Assembly: GCA_023014485.1 (NCBI GenBank)
Contig: JAJOZX010005808.1
Location: 151,501 to 215,500, forward strand
Reading direction: 5' to 3'
Source: Bathynomus jamesi
Lineage: Eukaryota > Arthropoda > Malacostraca > Isopoda > Cirolanidae
DNA length: 64,000 nucleotides
Shown: positions 22,587 through 34,123 of the stretch, piece by piece
How the letters are laid out: the number at the start of each line of letters is the position of its first letter
Numbering within the stretch: the first letter of the stretch is position 1
Translations under genes and position numbers: made by a program
The notes under the pieces: model-generated
What the model saw: only the letters and a program-made list of their open reading frames with translations
What the model was told of the DNA's origin: nothing
Database searches by the model: none

Positions 22587-23035
22587 TATTATTGAATTAA
22601 GGTCCCAGGGTAAAAAGTTTGGTAGCCCAATTGCGAAACTTGGCCAGTCGTCTGTCGTTGTTTTGGCCTACATTTTACCGGTTTGGTTAATTTTGGGTTA
22701 TTATTGAATTAAGGTCCCAGGGTAGAAAGTTTGGTTGCCCAGTTGCGAAACTTGGCCAGTCGTCTTTCGTTGTTTTGGCCTACATTTTACCGGTTTGGTT
22801 AATTTTGGGTTATTATTGAATTAAGGTCCCAGGGTAGAAAGTTTGGTTGCCCAATTGCGAAACTTGGCCAGTCGTCTGTCGTTGTTTTGGCCTACATTTT
22901 ACCAGTTTTGTTAATTTTGGGTTATTATTGAATTAAGGTCCCAGGGTAGAAAGTTTGGTTGCCCAATTGCGAAACTTGGCCACTTGTCTGTCGTTGTTTT
23001 TGGCCTACATTTACCAGTTTGGTTAATTTGGTTTA
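22587..23035 (+). repeat. 112-bp tandem repeat in BEL-B leader
   Basis: Four copies of a 112-bp unit start at 22587, 22699, 22811 and 22923 (TATTATTGAATTAAGGTCCC...). BEL-C has only about two copies plus a fragment (52166-52420), and BEL-A about one. The copies are very similar, so the array grew recently. Confidence 0.92.
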
Positions 23036-23233
23036 TTATTCGTAGGCGAAGGTTGCAGACCAGTGCGCCAGTTACTTGGGTGGAAAAATTGGTATTCCAT
23101 ACTGGTGTTGGTTAGTACCACACCTAGCAATTCAGTTTATTTGAAAGTAAAATTTACGTTTGATCAGTTCGGTTAAGTATTTCTGCCAATTCAGCTTATT
23201 TGGCATTGAGCCCAATTGTTGTTTGCATTGAAG

Positions 23234-24760
23234 ATGAGTGCATCTGAATTGAACAAATTTATAAAAAGGAGAAGCGCCTACAAAGGTCTAATTACAAAGG
23301 TCATTGCCACTATAGATTCTGCCATAGAGCAAGAGGATTTACGCTTAGTGACTGCGCAGCTTTCCATATTAGAAACTAAAAAGGTTGCTCTAAGTGAGGT
23401 AAATGTTAAAATTGAGGCTCTTATAGAAGAGGATGAAATAGAAAATAACATAATTTACTTTGAAGAGATTATTGATGATATAATTAACGTAGGCCTCCGA
23501 GCAAAAGAGTTTAGCAGCTCAGTACAGTTAGAGACCAGGTCTAATAATGAAACACAACACTCAACAAATGATGCTTGTGAAGTTAAGGTTAACAGATCTG
23601 TAGTTCAATTACCGAGGCTTGTACTAAAAACATTTTCTGGGAGTATTCAGGAATGGCAAGGATGGGCAGACAGTTTTCAATCAGCAGTTCATTCTAGTCA
23701 AGTGTTAAGTGCCGTGGAGAAGTTTAATTATTTGCGGTCCCTCTTGGAAGGGGAGGCAGCAAAGACTATAGCAGGATTAGCATTAACAGAGGCTAATTAT
23801 AATGTGGCTTGGGATATATTAAAGAAACGGTTTGGTAAGCCAGAGATCTTAATTAAAAGCCACCTCCGTGCACTTTTAGCTATACCTCCTGTTAATAATC
23901 CTAATAGTGTCAAGGAGTTACGGCAGTTATATGATGAATTTGAAATTAGAACTAGGTCCCTGGACAACTTGGGTGTAGGAATGGAAAAGTATGGTATAAT
24001 GTTGGTTCCTACACTGGAGTCTAAATTGCCTAGCTCAATTTTGCTTGAATTAAGTAGGGGACACTCTGCAGAACATGTGTACATCCCCCTTCAGCAGATG
24101 TTAAGTCTTTTAGGCACAGAATTAGCAAGACGAGAGGGAGTTGAGTTTGCACAATGGGATGGTAAACAAGGGGACAAATGCAGGCACAGCACCAAAGTTT
24201 CCACAAAAAGGAATAGCCCAGGTACAGTGTCAGCTCTACATGCCTCCTCTGAGAATAAATTAAAGGGAATCAAGGAATGCATATTTTGCGAAGGCAACCA
24301 CAAGTCATATAAATGTGAGGTGGCTGAGGCCTTACCCTTTGAGGAGAGAAAGGACAGGGTAACTAAGTCCACAGCATGTTTTAAATGTTTTTTGAAAGGT
24401 CATAGAGCAAGGTTTTGTAAGTTTAAAATTTTGTGCAAAAAATGTCATGGTAGGCATCAGCCATTATTGTGTGAAAACACTCTTAGTAGGCCTACCCCAG
24501 AAGTAGAGACATCAGTGGCACATGCCACTGCTATGCAAGGGAGTAAAAGTAAAGGGGGATTATTGCAAACAACTGCAGCCTTATTAATTGGGAATGAGGG
24601 AGAAGCTACTGTAAGAGTGTTGTTTGATAGTGGTAGCCAGTGTAGTTTTATTAAGACCAGAATTTCCAGAAAATTGAAGTTTAAAGAACTTAAGAGGGAA
24701 AATTTAAGAATTTCTGGGTTTGGGGGTTCCGTTCAAAACCGAACCAAATTTAAGAGGTAG
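23234..24760 (+). pseudogene. BEL-B gag and protease
   Basis: The frame is open from 23216; I prefer the Met at 23234 (MSASELNKF), the position conserved with BEL-A and BEL-C. N-terminal ~110 residues are charged helices; a gag-like domain (LVLKTFSGSIQEWQGWADSF, about residues 130-300) follows. Zinc region: CIFCEGNHKSYKC, CFKCFLKGHRARFC, CKKCHGRHQPLLC. The protease core is VLFDSGSQCSF (about 24620-24650). Gag builds the particle and the protease processes it. The frame is lost at about 24750, where BEL-C has one more A (TTTAAGAGG versus TTTAAGAAGG), so in the parent element gag, protease and RT were one polyprotein. Confidence 0.93.
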
Positions 24761-26255
24761 AAGTTCTGGTTAAAGGGTTGTTACCGCAAAGTCCCACTAT
24801 CAAGGTCCAAGCTGTAGAGATTGAGGAACTTTGTGCTCCAGTCACTACTTGTTTAGATATGGCATGTGTCCAAGAATTGCAAGTTAAAGGAATTAATTTG
24901 GGCAATAATAAGTTTGAGGGAACAGAAGATATTAGTCTTTTGATTGGAGCTGACTATTATTGGGACTTCATCACTGGTAATATTGTCCGTACATCTCAAG
25001 GCCCGGTAGCTATTGAAAGTAAGCTAGGCTGGATGCTACATGGTAGTTATTGCAATGAAATGGAAGTTAAGGCTCTTTTTGTTAAGATTGAGGAGAACAG
25101 CCATGGTCTGGAAAGGCATTTGAAAGCGTTTTGGGAACTTGAATCTATTGGCATAAAGGACAACCAGGCAAGTACAGTGAACAATGATGTTTTAGAGCAA
25201 TTTGAAAAAGGGATTGGGTTTAGAGATGGTTGCTATGAAGTTGGCCTACCATGGAAGGATTCTTGCAAACCCGGTTCAACCTTCAGCTAGCTAATCAGAG
25301 GTTGGAGACTTCATTGTACAGGCTAAGAAAAAATGAGGAGTTGTTAATTGAATACGATGAGGCCATCCTAAGTTATGTAAGGGAGGGCTATGCTGAAAGG
25401 GTGCAAGGTGAGCTGGTGAGCCAGGAGGCACATTATCTGCCACACCATGCAGTGGTACGGCGAGACAAAACTACCACCAAACTGAGGGTAGTTTTTGATG
25501 GCTCAGCCAAGGACAAAGGTGGTGTGTCCTTGAATGACTGTTTGGATGCTGGGCCAAATTTAAATGCAGATTTATTTTCCTTGTTACTGAGATTCAGGTT
25601 TGGTAGAGTAGCATTGACTGCAGATGTGAAGCAAGCCTTTTTGCGGATAAAGTTAAAACCAGAGGACAGAGATGCAGTAAGGTATCTGTGGGTGGATACG
25701 AAAGACTTGTTGGAAAATGAACCTAAGGTTCAAGCATATAGAATGAAGTCAGTGTTGTTTGGCCTCAGCTCTAGTCCATTTCTGTTGGCAGCTACTATGC
25801 AGTACCATTTTAAGAAATATTCTGAAGTCTATCCTAACACTATTGAACAAATAAGAAAAAAAATTTATGTTGATGATTTGCTATGTTTCGTGGATAATAC
25901 AGAAATGGCTAAACAGATATTCATGGAGGCTAGAGCTATAATGAGGGAGGCTGGCATGGAGCTTAGAAAATGGCAGACCAATCATTCGCAATTACAAGAT
26001 TTTATGAGTCATTCCTCTGTAGTACCTGATGCAGCAGAAAGTATTGAGGATTCTGGTATTAAGGAGTTGTGGGCAATAGACGCAAAGGTGCTAGGCATTG
26101 TTTGGCAACAAGATGATGATTTGTTTACCTTCAATGGGAAATCTTTAGTAGAGCTGGCTGAGAATGAGACCAAGTGGACAAAACGTACAGCTCTTAGTTT
26201 GGCTTCAAAGGTCTTTGATCCTCTTGGATTCCTGGCTCCATTTGTGATAAAGTAA
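24761..26255 (+). pseudogene. BEL-B linker and reverse transcriptase
   Basis: Frame 24778-25290 carries the linker (LLIGADYYWDFITGN); a lost A at about 25280 shifts to the frame 25251-26255. The RT shows LRVVFDGSAKDKGG, ALTADVKQAFLRI (first Asp), SVLFGLSSSPFLLAA and IYVDDLLCF (catalytic YVDD, about 25867), a canonical BEL RT. It ends at FVIK followed by TAA (26253-26255). The same TAA is in BEL-A, whereas the reading continues in the same frame into the next segment without shift. Confidence 0.93.
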
Positions 26256-28639
26256 AAAATTTGGTTTCAGAGCCTCTGGGAAATTGGACTTGGTTGGGAC
26301 CAAGAGTTACCTGATCATATGGTGGTAAAGTGGAAATATTGGTTCAAAGAATTGGCACATCTTGGAGACATTGAAATCCCAAGATGGTACTTTGGAGAGT
26401 TGAACAATAGTCCAGACAATTTGGAGCTGCACATCTTTTGTGATGCAAGTGAGGAAGCCTATGCAACTTGTATTTATATAAGAGGCGCATTGCAAGAGGA
26501 AGTAAGTTGCAGGTTGGTTGCTGCAAAGAGTAGAGTAGCACCTTTGAAAAGGCTTTCTGTTCCAAGGTTGGAATTGATGGGTGCCGTTATTGCTAGTCGG
26601 CTTGCAATTACAATGCGAAAGTCTTTGGCCCTCTATAAAATTCCAAGCTATTATTGGACAGACTCCACTATAGTTTGGCACTGGTTAAGAAGTCAGGCAA
26701 GGAAATGGAAACCATTTGTTGCCAATAGGGTGGAGGAAATTCAAGCGCCCACAGATCCCAAGCAATGGAAGCATTGTCCAGGCATCCAATACCCCGCTGA
26801 TTTACCAACACGAGGAATTTCAGTGAAAGATCTTTCACAGTCAAGTTTGTGGTGGAATGGGCCAGAGTGGCTAAAACTTGGAAGTGAAAACTGGCCTTCT
26901 AATCAGCCTATTGTAGGAGAATGCCAGGCTGAAGAAGCATGGGTGAGTGAGGTGAGAAAATGCGCTGTGAACAGTTGTCAAGTTATGCAGCAGGACCCCA
27001 TATTGAGGCTTGAGGACATTAACAGTCTGAAAAGATTGTTAAGAGTGACAGCATGGGTATATAGATTTACCAACAACATTAAGGGAGAAACAAGAAGGGA
27101 AGGAATTCTGAACAGTAATGAGATTCAGCAAGCCAGGAAATACTGGGTGTTATATATGCAGAAGGAAAAATTTGGTGAAGAGAGAGAATTGCTCACCAGC
27201 CATCCATTACAGGTTCTACCAACACATTCTGCGCTCAAGGGTTTGGATGTGTTTTTGGATCAGGATTTATTGAGAGTAGGAGGTAGACTACAGTTTTCTG
27301 GGCTTCCAGAGGAGAAAAGACATCCAATTTTGCTACCTTCTGGGGGGCACTTTGTGGACCTTTTGATCCTGGATACTCATCATAAGCTGTTACATGCGGG
27401 AGTTAGAGAAGTGATAATAGAGATTAGACAACAATTTTGGATTCCCAAAATTAGACAAGTAGTAAAAAAAGTCTTGCATAAATGTGTGGTTTGCAAGCGT
27501 TGGAGTGCAAAGCCTTATTATGAAAAGGTGGCTCCACTTCCAAGAGAACGGTGGGTCTATACTGCCCCATTTGATGTAGTGGGAGTAGACTTTGCAGGGC
27601 CAGTCTATGTGTATGAGCGAGGGGAGTCTAACAAAGGTTATATATGTCTTTTCACCTGTGCTACCACCAGAGCAATCCATTTGGAGTTGGTAAGCAACTT
27701 AAGTAGTGATGTATTTCTTTTGGCCTTTAAAAGGTTTGTGAACAGAAGGGGTTTCCAAAATAAAATCATATCGGATAATGCAAAAACCTTCAAAAAGGCT
27801 GCAAAGGAACTCCAAGAAATTTGGTCCTTGCTAAAAGAGGAAGGATTCCAATCCTACTTTTCACACCAAGGGGTACAGTGGGAGTTTGTTGTTGAGAGAG
27901 CACCATGGTGGGGAGGATTTTGGGAAAGGCTAGTGAGAAGTGTAAAAGTGTCCATTAAAGAAACTTAGCTAATGCTCATTTGAGCAAAGAAGAATTCTCT
28001 ACTGTTTTATGTGAAGTAGAAGCAATGGTGAACAGTACGCCTATCACTTTTGTTTACAACAGTATGCAGGATGCAGAGCCATTGACACCAAATCATTTTC
28101 TTTGTGGTAAACGATTAACATCAAACCCCAGTGTGCCAGAAGACTTGCAGCCTATCCAGAGCACTCAAGGAGAGTTAACCAGACGGTTCAGGTACCTTGA
28201 AGAGCTACAAGATCAGTTATGGAAGATGTGGCAGATGGAATACTTGCCAGAACTCAATTATTACCCATTAGGCAAGGTAAAGGGCTCCAATGCAAATTGT
28301 ATCAAGGTGGGAGAAGTGGTAATGATTGGGGATGAAAGACCAAGGCAATGCTGGAAGCTTGGCATAATTGAAGAGTTGTTTGTTGGCAAAGACAAGTTAG
28401 TTAGGTCTGCACTGGTAAAGACTTCAGGAGGAAAGTTAAAGAGACCTATACAAAAACTCTATGCTTTAGAAATCAGCAAAAACACAGATAGTCAAGATGA
28501 AACATTTGAGTTACAGCCTCATGGAGAAGGCTTGGCTAACCTTGCGGAAGGTAACGACAACAATGCCTCTTCGGTGGGGAGTGTTAGAAAATCTAGAAGA
28601 GGAAGAACCATTGTTGTCCCAAGGCGATATGATGACTAA
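26256..28639 (+). pseudogene. BEL-B RNase H, integrase and C-terminal domain
   Basis: In frame with the RT after the TAA. RNase H: HIFCDASEEAYATC, RLELMGAVIASRL, YWTDSTIVWHW. Integrase: H-H-C-C module (HHKLLHAG ... CVVCKR, about 27380-27500), VVGVDFAGP (about 27590), ISDNAKTFKKA (about 27775) and the Glu in PWWGGFWERL (about 27920). At 27968 a lost T ends the frame; the next frame (27980-28639) has the conserved BEL tail EPLTPNHFLCGKRL, GDERPRQCW and ends RRYDD-stop inside the 3' LTR. One base would be needed to rejoin these two frames. Confidence 0.93.
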
Positions 28640-28739
28640 GCTGATTGATGCAGCATTGCTTGTATATATTAAGTTAAGGTGTATACAGGGTGGGCCGTAA
28701 GTTTCCATACATAGGAAAAATAAACATTTTTTTATGGAC

Positions 28740-29247
28740 AACCATTTTTATTTATATAATATGCTCTACATGGTTGCCATTGTTTTGAAAACACATTTCA
28801 ATACGTGTTCCCCACTGTTGATGAACACGCATTAGCACAGTTGACGTTATGCTTGTAATGGCGTTGGTGATACGTTCCTTTAGATCAGTGGTTCCCAACC
28901 GGTTTTGGCTTATGGCCCCCCTTAGGAACCTTATTTTTTCCCGTGGCCCCCATAAGCATTATTTTCAGTAGGTAATATGCAGATTTAACTCTATTTTACA
29001 AAATAACATTTTCCTGTGGCCCCCTTCAAATGTGCCATGGCCCCCAGGGAGCCATATGGCCCCCGGTTGGGAAACACTGCTTTAGATGATTTATGTCTCG
29101 TATCTTTTCCTGATACACCATGGCCTTCAAGTGCCCCCAAAGATAGAAGTCAAGTCGGGTGAGATCTGGGGATCTGGGAGGCCACTCCACAGGACCACGC
29201 CGACCAATCCAAGCATCCGGAAACTGCTGATCCAAATACCGACGCAC
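28740..29247 (-). pseudogene. Mariner transposase C-terminal fragment, split by a MITE
   Basis: The minus strand reads FPDAWIGRRG, WPPRSPDLTRLDFYLWGHLK (third catalytic Asp) and IRDINHLK up to the MITE at 29079. After the MITE it continues ERITNAITSITSTVLMRVHQ to about 28740. It is closely related to the transposase at 5565-6026, but a different subfamily. The N-terminus and the first two catalytic Asp residues are missing. Confidence 0.85.
28886..29079. mobile_element. hAT MITE (CAGTGGTTCCCAACC type)
   Basis: 194 bp with inverted ends CAGTGGTTCCCAACCGG and CCGGTTGGGAAACACTG, and a perfect 8-bp target duplication CTTTAGAT (28878-28885; 29080-29087). No coding. The ends resemble those of animal hAT MITEs of the SPIN-like kind (from memory). 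It interrupts the mariner transposase fragment. Confidence 0.93.
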
Positions 29248-29776
29248 GTGAAGACCATAATTTAAATTTTCCTATGTATGGAAACTTACGGCCCACCCTG
29301 TATATATATCCATCTCATAATTGTAAGGTTAGTGAAAAATTCACTTAATAAGAGCTAGCATTTTTGGGCTCTTGTGGCATCATTTGGGGCGCTGCGCGTC
29401 TTTTCTACTCGTTTGTGGGATGTCGTACGTACAGGGTATGGTCTTATAGAGAGCTCTCTTGCAATTCAGTTTGGTTGTTTAGATACAAGATTGTTGCACC
29501 GTGCAATAGTCCAGGTTGCGTTGTTGTTGCAAGGTTGAGAAAGAAGACCATAAATAGTACCCTTTTTGTTTACATTAAATTCATGTAACTAAGGTCTAAG
29601 GTAGGCCCGCATCGAGTCAGCAACCCTGAGGTTACCCTGAGGTAGGACCTAATAGGATCTCAAATCCGTAAGTTTTAATTTAGCTTAACTTGGGCTTCAG
29701 ATAGAACTGGCCCTTTAGAATTTGGCCGTTCACGGCTCAGCTGGGATTTTGAACCCGACAAATAAATAAAATAACA

Positions 29777-30496
29777 ATTAATTAATGCAGGACGTTTTTC
29801 TTGTAATGCCATCTTCAATCGTTGGAGTTGTTGGCAGTAGACTTCAGCTGTGATTGCTTGGTTATCTGGCAGAAGCTCAAAATGAATAATTCCTCGCATA
29901 TCCCACCAAACGCATAGCAAAATTTTCTTTGGATGGGGTCCATTCCTTGGCTGGAGTTCAGGCTTTGTTTCCCGGCTGAGCCACTGATGTCGACGCTTAA
30001 TGTTGTTATAGAGAACCTATTTTTCATCCCCAGTGACGATCCGATTCAAAAACGGTGCCTGCAGTTGCCGAGAATGCAGTGATGTGCAAATGTCGATTCG
30101 ATGTTGAAGATTCGCTTGTGACAAATCATGCGGAACCCATTTTCCAACCTTTACTACTTTTCCTCACAGCTTCAAATGACGATGAATGGTCATATGGCTA
30201 ACGCCGAGTTGCAGGTCAAGTTCTCTTACAGTTACCGTTGGGTTTTCCTCCACTGTTGCTTTCAGCAACTCTTCATCTAATTCATTTGGTCGTCCTGTTC
30301 GTTGATAATCTTTCATACTGACGTCTCCATTTCTGAACTTCTCAACCCATCTCCTACACATCCATTCGCTCACAACATCACTTCCATAAACTCTTTGAAT
30401 GTTTCTTGCGGATTCACTAGCGTTAGATCCTTTATGGAACTCATACAGCATCACATGTCGAATACATGCTCTTTCATGGGCTCCATGTTTTTTCAA
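29777..30496 (-). pseudogene. Mariner transposase, N-terminal part
   Basis: 30164-30496 has the mariner helix-turn-helix (HVMLYEFHKGSNASESARNI, WVEKFRNGDVSMKDYQRTGR, VSHMTIHRHLKL), the DNA-binding half. After a frame change the minus strand continues with VTGDEK (first catalytic Asp, about 30030), CVWWDMRGIIHFELLP and MALQEKRPALIN, where BEL-B is inserted at ATTAA. The rest is at 21600-21904. Confidence 0.88.
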
Positions 30497-30739
30497 TTAC
30501 TGTATAATATCGTAGGGGTGGCATTGTAACTGTATGAAAAACACCAGAGAAAATATTCATTAGCCTAATCCTACACTAGCCTAAGTAATTCTGTATCATT
30601 CTGTATCGTGATAAAACATGTGCGAACCTGTCGCCGCGTGTATTTTGCAACATTTCAAACTATTTCACATTATCTTGAGGTTATTCTATTATCTATCGTC
30701 CGTTTCCTAAGCGAGCAGAATTTATGTTACAACCTGATA

Positions 30740-30926
30740 CTTAACCAAACTGACCAAACTCAAAATTTGCCTTTTGTCAAATAAATTGAATTGCCTGGTT
30801 GGGGTACTGACCAACCACCAGTCTGGAATACCAAATTTTCCACTCAAGTAACTGGCGCACTGAAGTCTGCAACCTTCGCCTACGAACAATAAAACTAAAT
30901 GTAGGCCCCAAAACAACCAAAGACTA
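30740..30926 (-). other. BEL-A leader, distal part
   Basis: Aligns to the reverse complement of BEL-B 23000-23190 (…AACTGGCGCACTG…GCAACCTTCGCCTACGAA…). It links BEL-A gag to its LTR across the mariner (left) and the Pao-type element (right). Confidence 0.85.
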
Positions 30927-31645
30927 TGCGAAAAATGCTCTGTATGAATTGGTCCACAATTAACCCACCCCTTATATCTCCAGTCTAACTATAGAGTAGA
31001 TCAAGTCTAGCCTAGAGGGGTCAGCCTAGAGATTCCGGAAATGGTCCAGAGCGGGCAGATAAATTGAGGTCCACAGTAGGATTCCTCACCAAATTAGGTT
31101 AGGGCAATCTACCTTCACCTTTGTTAAGCTATGAGTTGATGCTGGGTCTTAGGCCACAATGTAGGCCTAATTTGTCTGACCCAGCTTAATTTAATGTGAT
31201 TAATTTGCTGGGTTAAAAACACAATTAGTCACTTACTGCTAGTTATTAGGGAGTCTCTTTTCTCCTTGAGTAATTGTCGAGAGCGTACTTGCTGGTGGGG
31301 ATCTTTCTTCGGTGTCTGTTCTCGTCCCTTCTCCCGTTCCGTCCTCTCGCCCCGTCCTTCGTTTTCGTTCTCCTTTGTTCTCCTCTTCGCGGGGCTTTTT
31401 CCACCAGCGTAGTCTTGGTTTTTTTTCCCGGTTGGTTGAGCGGTAATGTATATCTATTACCGAGCACGCTCTTGTCACACAGTATATAAATACTAGTGTG
31501 GAGAATAACTCTGGTGAGCAACCAATTGGTTTCATCCACCCAGTTATTGACATAAAAGGAATTTAATAATTGTTAGATTAACTACCTACCTACTCAGTGA
31601 ACCATTTTCGTTACCTCCCAACTACCCACTCATCAGTTTTCCATA
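30927..31645 (-). repeat. Pao-type 3' LTR
   Basis: 719 bp; in sense orientation it begins TATGGAAAACTGATG and ends ATTTTTCGCA. A TATATAAATA box-like sequence lies at about 31482-31491 (38336-38345 in the other copy), read as TATTTATATA on the sense strand, a plausible promoter element. Confidence 0.93.
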
Positions 31646-31882
31646 TACTGGGGGCCCCGGGAGATAAAAATTTGGTGTCATTGTCACCAATTTTTATGTC
31701 TGAGTGTAGACTAGCTAACTATTTGACTGTAAATGCCTGTTAATGTGATTAACAGTGCCTATCCTCACCTTCTCATGGAGAAGGTGTAGCATTTAATTAG
31801 AAGAGAAAATATACATCCATAGGATGAAACTGTCTATGGTCTTTACCATAAGAAAAGAAAAAATGAAAGTTAGAAGATAAAA

Positions 31883-34123
31883 TTACAATTCTCCAGCATC
31901 TATTTTTTGTTGTAAAAATAGTCGCGCCTTTAATGCTGTTTGTCGCTGAGGTCTTGTGTCTGTCACTGTTGTAGTAGGATGCGTTACCACTCCTACTGTC
32001 AAAGGAATAGTTACTGGAAGTTCAGTGTCTCCAGTTGTTACTGTCAGTGGAGAAGGTTCTCCAAAGTCCATTGTTTTGGGTCCAGACTCTAAAGGGTACA
32101 AAAGAGAAATGTCTCTTGTTGTGTCACCCGTTGAAGTCCTTAATTTGACCACTCTTGTTACCCCGTCTGCCCCTGGTCTGAGTTCTGAAACTCTAGCCAG
32201 AGGCCAGTATTGTCTTGGAGTACTGTCATGTATGAGAACAAGGTCCCCTACCTTAATTGTGTCAGACCAATCCTTCTTAGTCATTTGTTTATGTCTCTCC
32301 CTTAGACCCATCAAGTACTCAGTTTTCCACTGTTTAATGAAATGAGCTTTAACTCTAGTTAAATGTTGTAACTTAGTCTGGAGCTCATCATGTCGTTGAG
32401 TCCAGTTTGGGTCTTCTGAAGAGTCTATATTGTAGTCCGGCAGGAGACTAACTTGTTCTCCCCGAATCAAATGATTTGGAGTTAATGGTTCCGGGTCATT
32501 AATGTTGTCACTCACATAAGTGAGTGGTCTATTGTTAATGATGTTCTCAATCTCAGCCAGGAGAGTGAGCAACCCAAATAAGTGTATCTGTTTTTTACCA
32601 ATTGCTTTCTTCAAGCAATTCTTTACTGTTTGTATATTCCTCTCCCAGATAGAACCATACCAAGGAGAGGCAACTGGAATATACTTCCACTTTATGTTTG
32701 AATTTTGTATATATAATTGTGTGAGTTCGTTGCTTAACAAGTCGTGGATGACTTGTTCACCAGCCTTGAAATATGTAGCATTGTCAGTCCAAACTGTCTT
32801 TGGTACTGAATGTCGTGCACAGAATCTCTTAAAGACAGCAACAAAAGATTCTGCTGTAAGGTCCTCCACAACATCCAAATAAACAGCTCGTGAGGCAGCA
32901 CATGTAAACAGTACAATGTACATTTTTTGTTCAGTGTCACCCACCCCTACAGTCAATGCTCCTGTATAGTCAATGCCTACAGTCTCAAAGGGTCTGTTGA
33001 GAGTAACTCTCTCCTCTGGCAAAGCAGGAGGATTTGGTTTCCTATAGGGCCTAGCATGAATACGACTACATGTGACACACTCACTCAGGACTGTTTTAAC
33101 AGTGATCCTTCCCTTGGGTATCCAATAAGTTTTTCTTAATGTAGTTAGTGTCTGTGGTACCCCCATATGATATACATCATTGTGTGTTTTTCTGATGATT
33201 AATGTTATCAAATAGCTAAATCTAGGTAAAAGGATTGGATGTTTGCTTTTGTATGACAGTTTTGATTTGTCTAATCTCCCTTTACACCTTAGAAGGCCTT
33301 CCTCATCTCTGAACAAGTTTAGATCCACAACTACTGATGGTACAGGTTCTTTTGTTTGTTTCCCATTAGTTAAGAATTCTAACTCTTTATTATACTCTTT
33401 TTGTTGTGCATGGCCTATCCAGTATTTGGTTGCAACTTCTGTATAATTATGATTGTTTTTATTTAGCTGTTTGTTAATTGTAGTTAAACAGTTGTGAGCA
33501 AACCTCAAACAGTAGGCTGTAACCCTGACAAGTTTGTTGAAATCAGAATAAATTTCATAATTAGTGATTGGTTCAACCTTTTCATTTGAAAAGATTAAAT
33601 TTAATGTCAAGTTAACTTGTTCCACAGGACATTGGTCTGTATTACAGAGCCACTTAGGTCCCATAAACCAAGTTTTGTTTGACTTCAACAACTTGTAGGA
33701 TAAACCTCTGGTCAGAAAGTCTGCTGGATTTTGTTTAGTTGGAACATAGTGAAAGTTTACTTGTAGGCTTTCATTAGCTTCAGCTATTTCTTTTAGCCTA
33801 TTTCTTACAAAGATATTCTTACTATTGATGCTATCATTCCGTATCCAGGCAAGACAAATCTGACTGTCAAGCCAGATGTGGATATGAGTTATGTTCACAT
33901 CATGGTAAGCATCCTTAAGCAATGAAATGGTTTTAATGGCTAATGCAGCAGCCAATAGTTCCAATTGAGGTATGGTTCGGGTAGGTTTGAGAGGTGCAAC
34001 TTTCCCTTTTGCATAAATTAGATGACTTTCTGTAGGGCTTACAAGATACGCACAGCACCCATAAGCTTGTGTGCTTGCATCAGCAAACACATGAAGTCTC
34101 TGGGGCTTATCCCTAAACCCACA
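31883..34123 (-). pseudogene. Pao-type RNase H and integrase
   Basis: A 735-codon open frame (31883-34090) starts just after an in-frame TGA (34121-34123), the only break here. RNase H: HVFADASTQAYGCCAYLV, IPQLELLAAALAIK, WLDSQICLAWI. Integrase: H-H-C-C (HNDVYHMG ... CVTCSR), FETVGIDYTG (first Asp), VWTDNATYFKAG (second Asp), SPWYGSIWERNIQ (Glu), then the BEL tail EPLTPNHLIRGEQ and DLVLIHDSTPRQYWPLARV. All catalytic residues are intact. The C-terminus has Thr/Pro-rich sequence and ends KIDAGEL. This integrase could be functional if expressed by readthrough. Confidence 0.94.

Larger units (their letters stand above)
28686..29300 (-). mobile_element. Rosa-like mariner in BEL-B 3' LTR
   Basis: Inverted ends of about 35 bp begin CAGGGTGGGCCGTAAGTTTC and are flanked by TA (28684-28685, 29301-29302). 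The 5' LTR of the same element has the empty site. Only the 3' part of a mariner is present (615 bp, of which 194 bp are a further MITE), so it is non-autonomous. Confidence 0.93.
21905..29776 (+). mobile_element. BEL-B: young BEL/Pao retrotransposon
   Basis: A complete element with 5' LTR 21905-22480, primer site, repeat-rich leader, gag-pol and 3' LTR 28582-29776 (carrying a mariner). It is flanked by a perfect 5-bp target duplication ATTAA (21900-21904; 29777-29781) in the mariner transposase gene. The two LTRs differ by roughly 1% outside the insertion. Four single-base defects break the pol frame relative to BEL-C. Confidence 0.95.
28582..29776 (+). repeat. BEL-B 3' LTR containing a mariner
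   Basis: TGTTAGAAAATCTAG at 28582 to AATAACA at 29776. The LTR itself is about 580 bp once the insertion 28686-29300 is excluded. The last ~20 codons of pol, including the stop at 28637-28639, lie inside the LTR. Confidence 0.93.
21505..30737 (-). mobile_element. Classical mariner split by BEL-B
   Basis: Left end TAAGGTTTTAACATATATTC (21505) and right end (ending 30737) form inverted repeats of about 28 bp, with TA on both sides (21503-21504, 30738-30739). BEL-B's leader has the unoccupied site (…GGCAGAAATACTTAACC…). Removing BEL-B (21905-29776) leaves about 1.36 kb, a normal mariner length. It is inserted in the leader of BEL-A. Confidence 0.9.

Noticed and set aside
22587..23035. Regular repeats considered as a CRISPR array
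   Set aside because: Units are 112 bp head-to-tail without distinct spacers, in a retrotransposon leader of a eukaryote.
26307..26681. 124-codon minus-strand ORF present in BEL-A, -B and -C
   Set aside because: It is the antisense shadow of the RNase H coding sequence.
31239..31553. 104- and 97-codon ORFs in the Pao LTR (also in the other LTR)
   Set aside because: Both copies are LTR sequence of one recent element; the frames are GC-rich chance ORFs with no protein motif.
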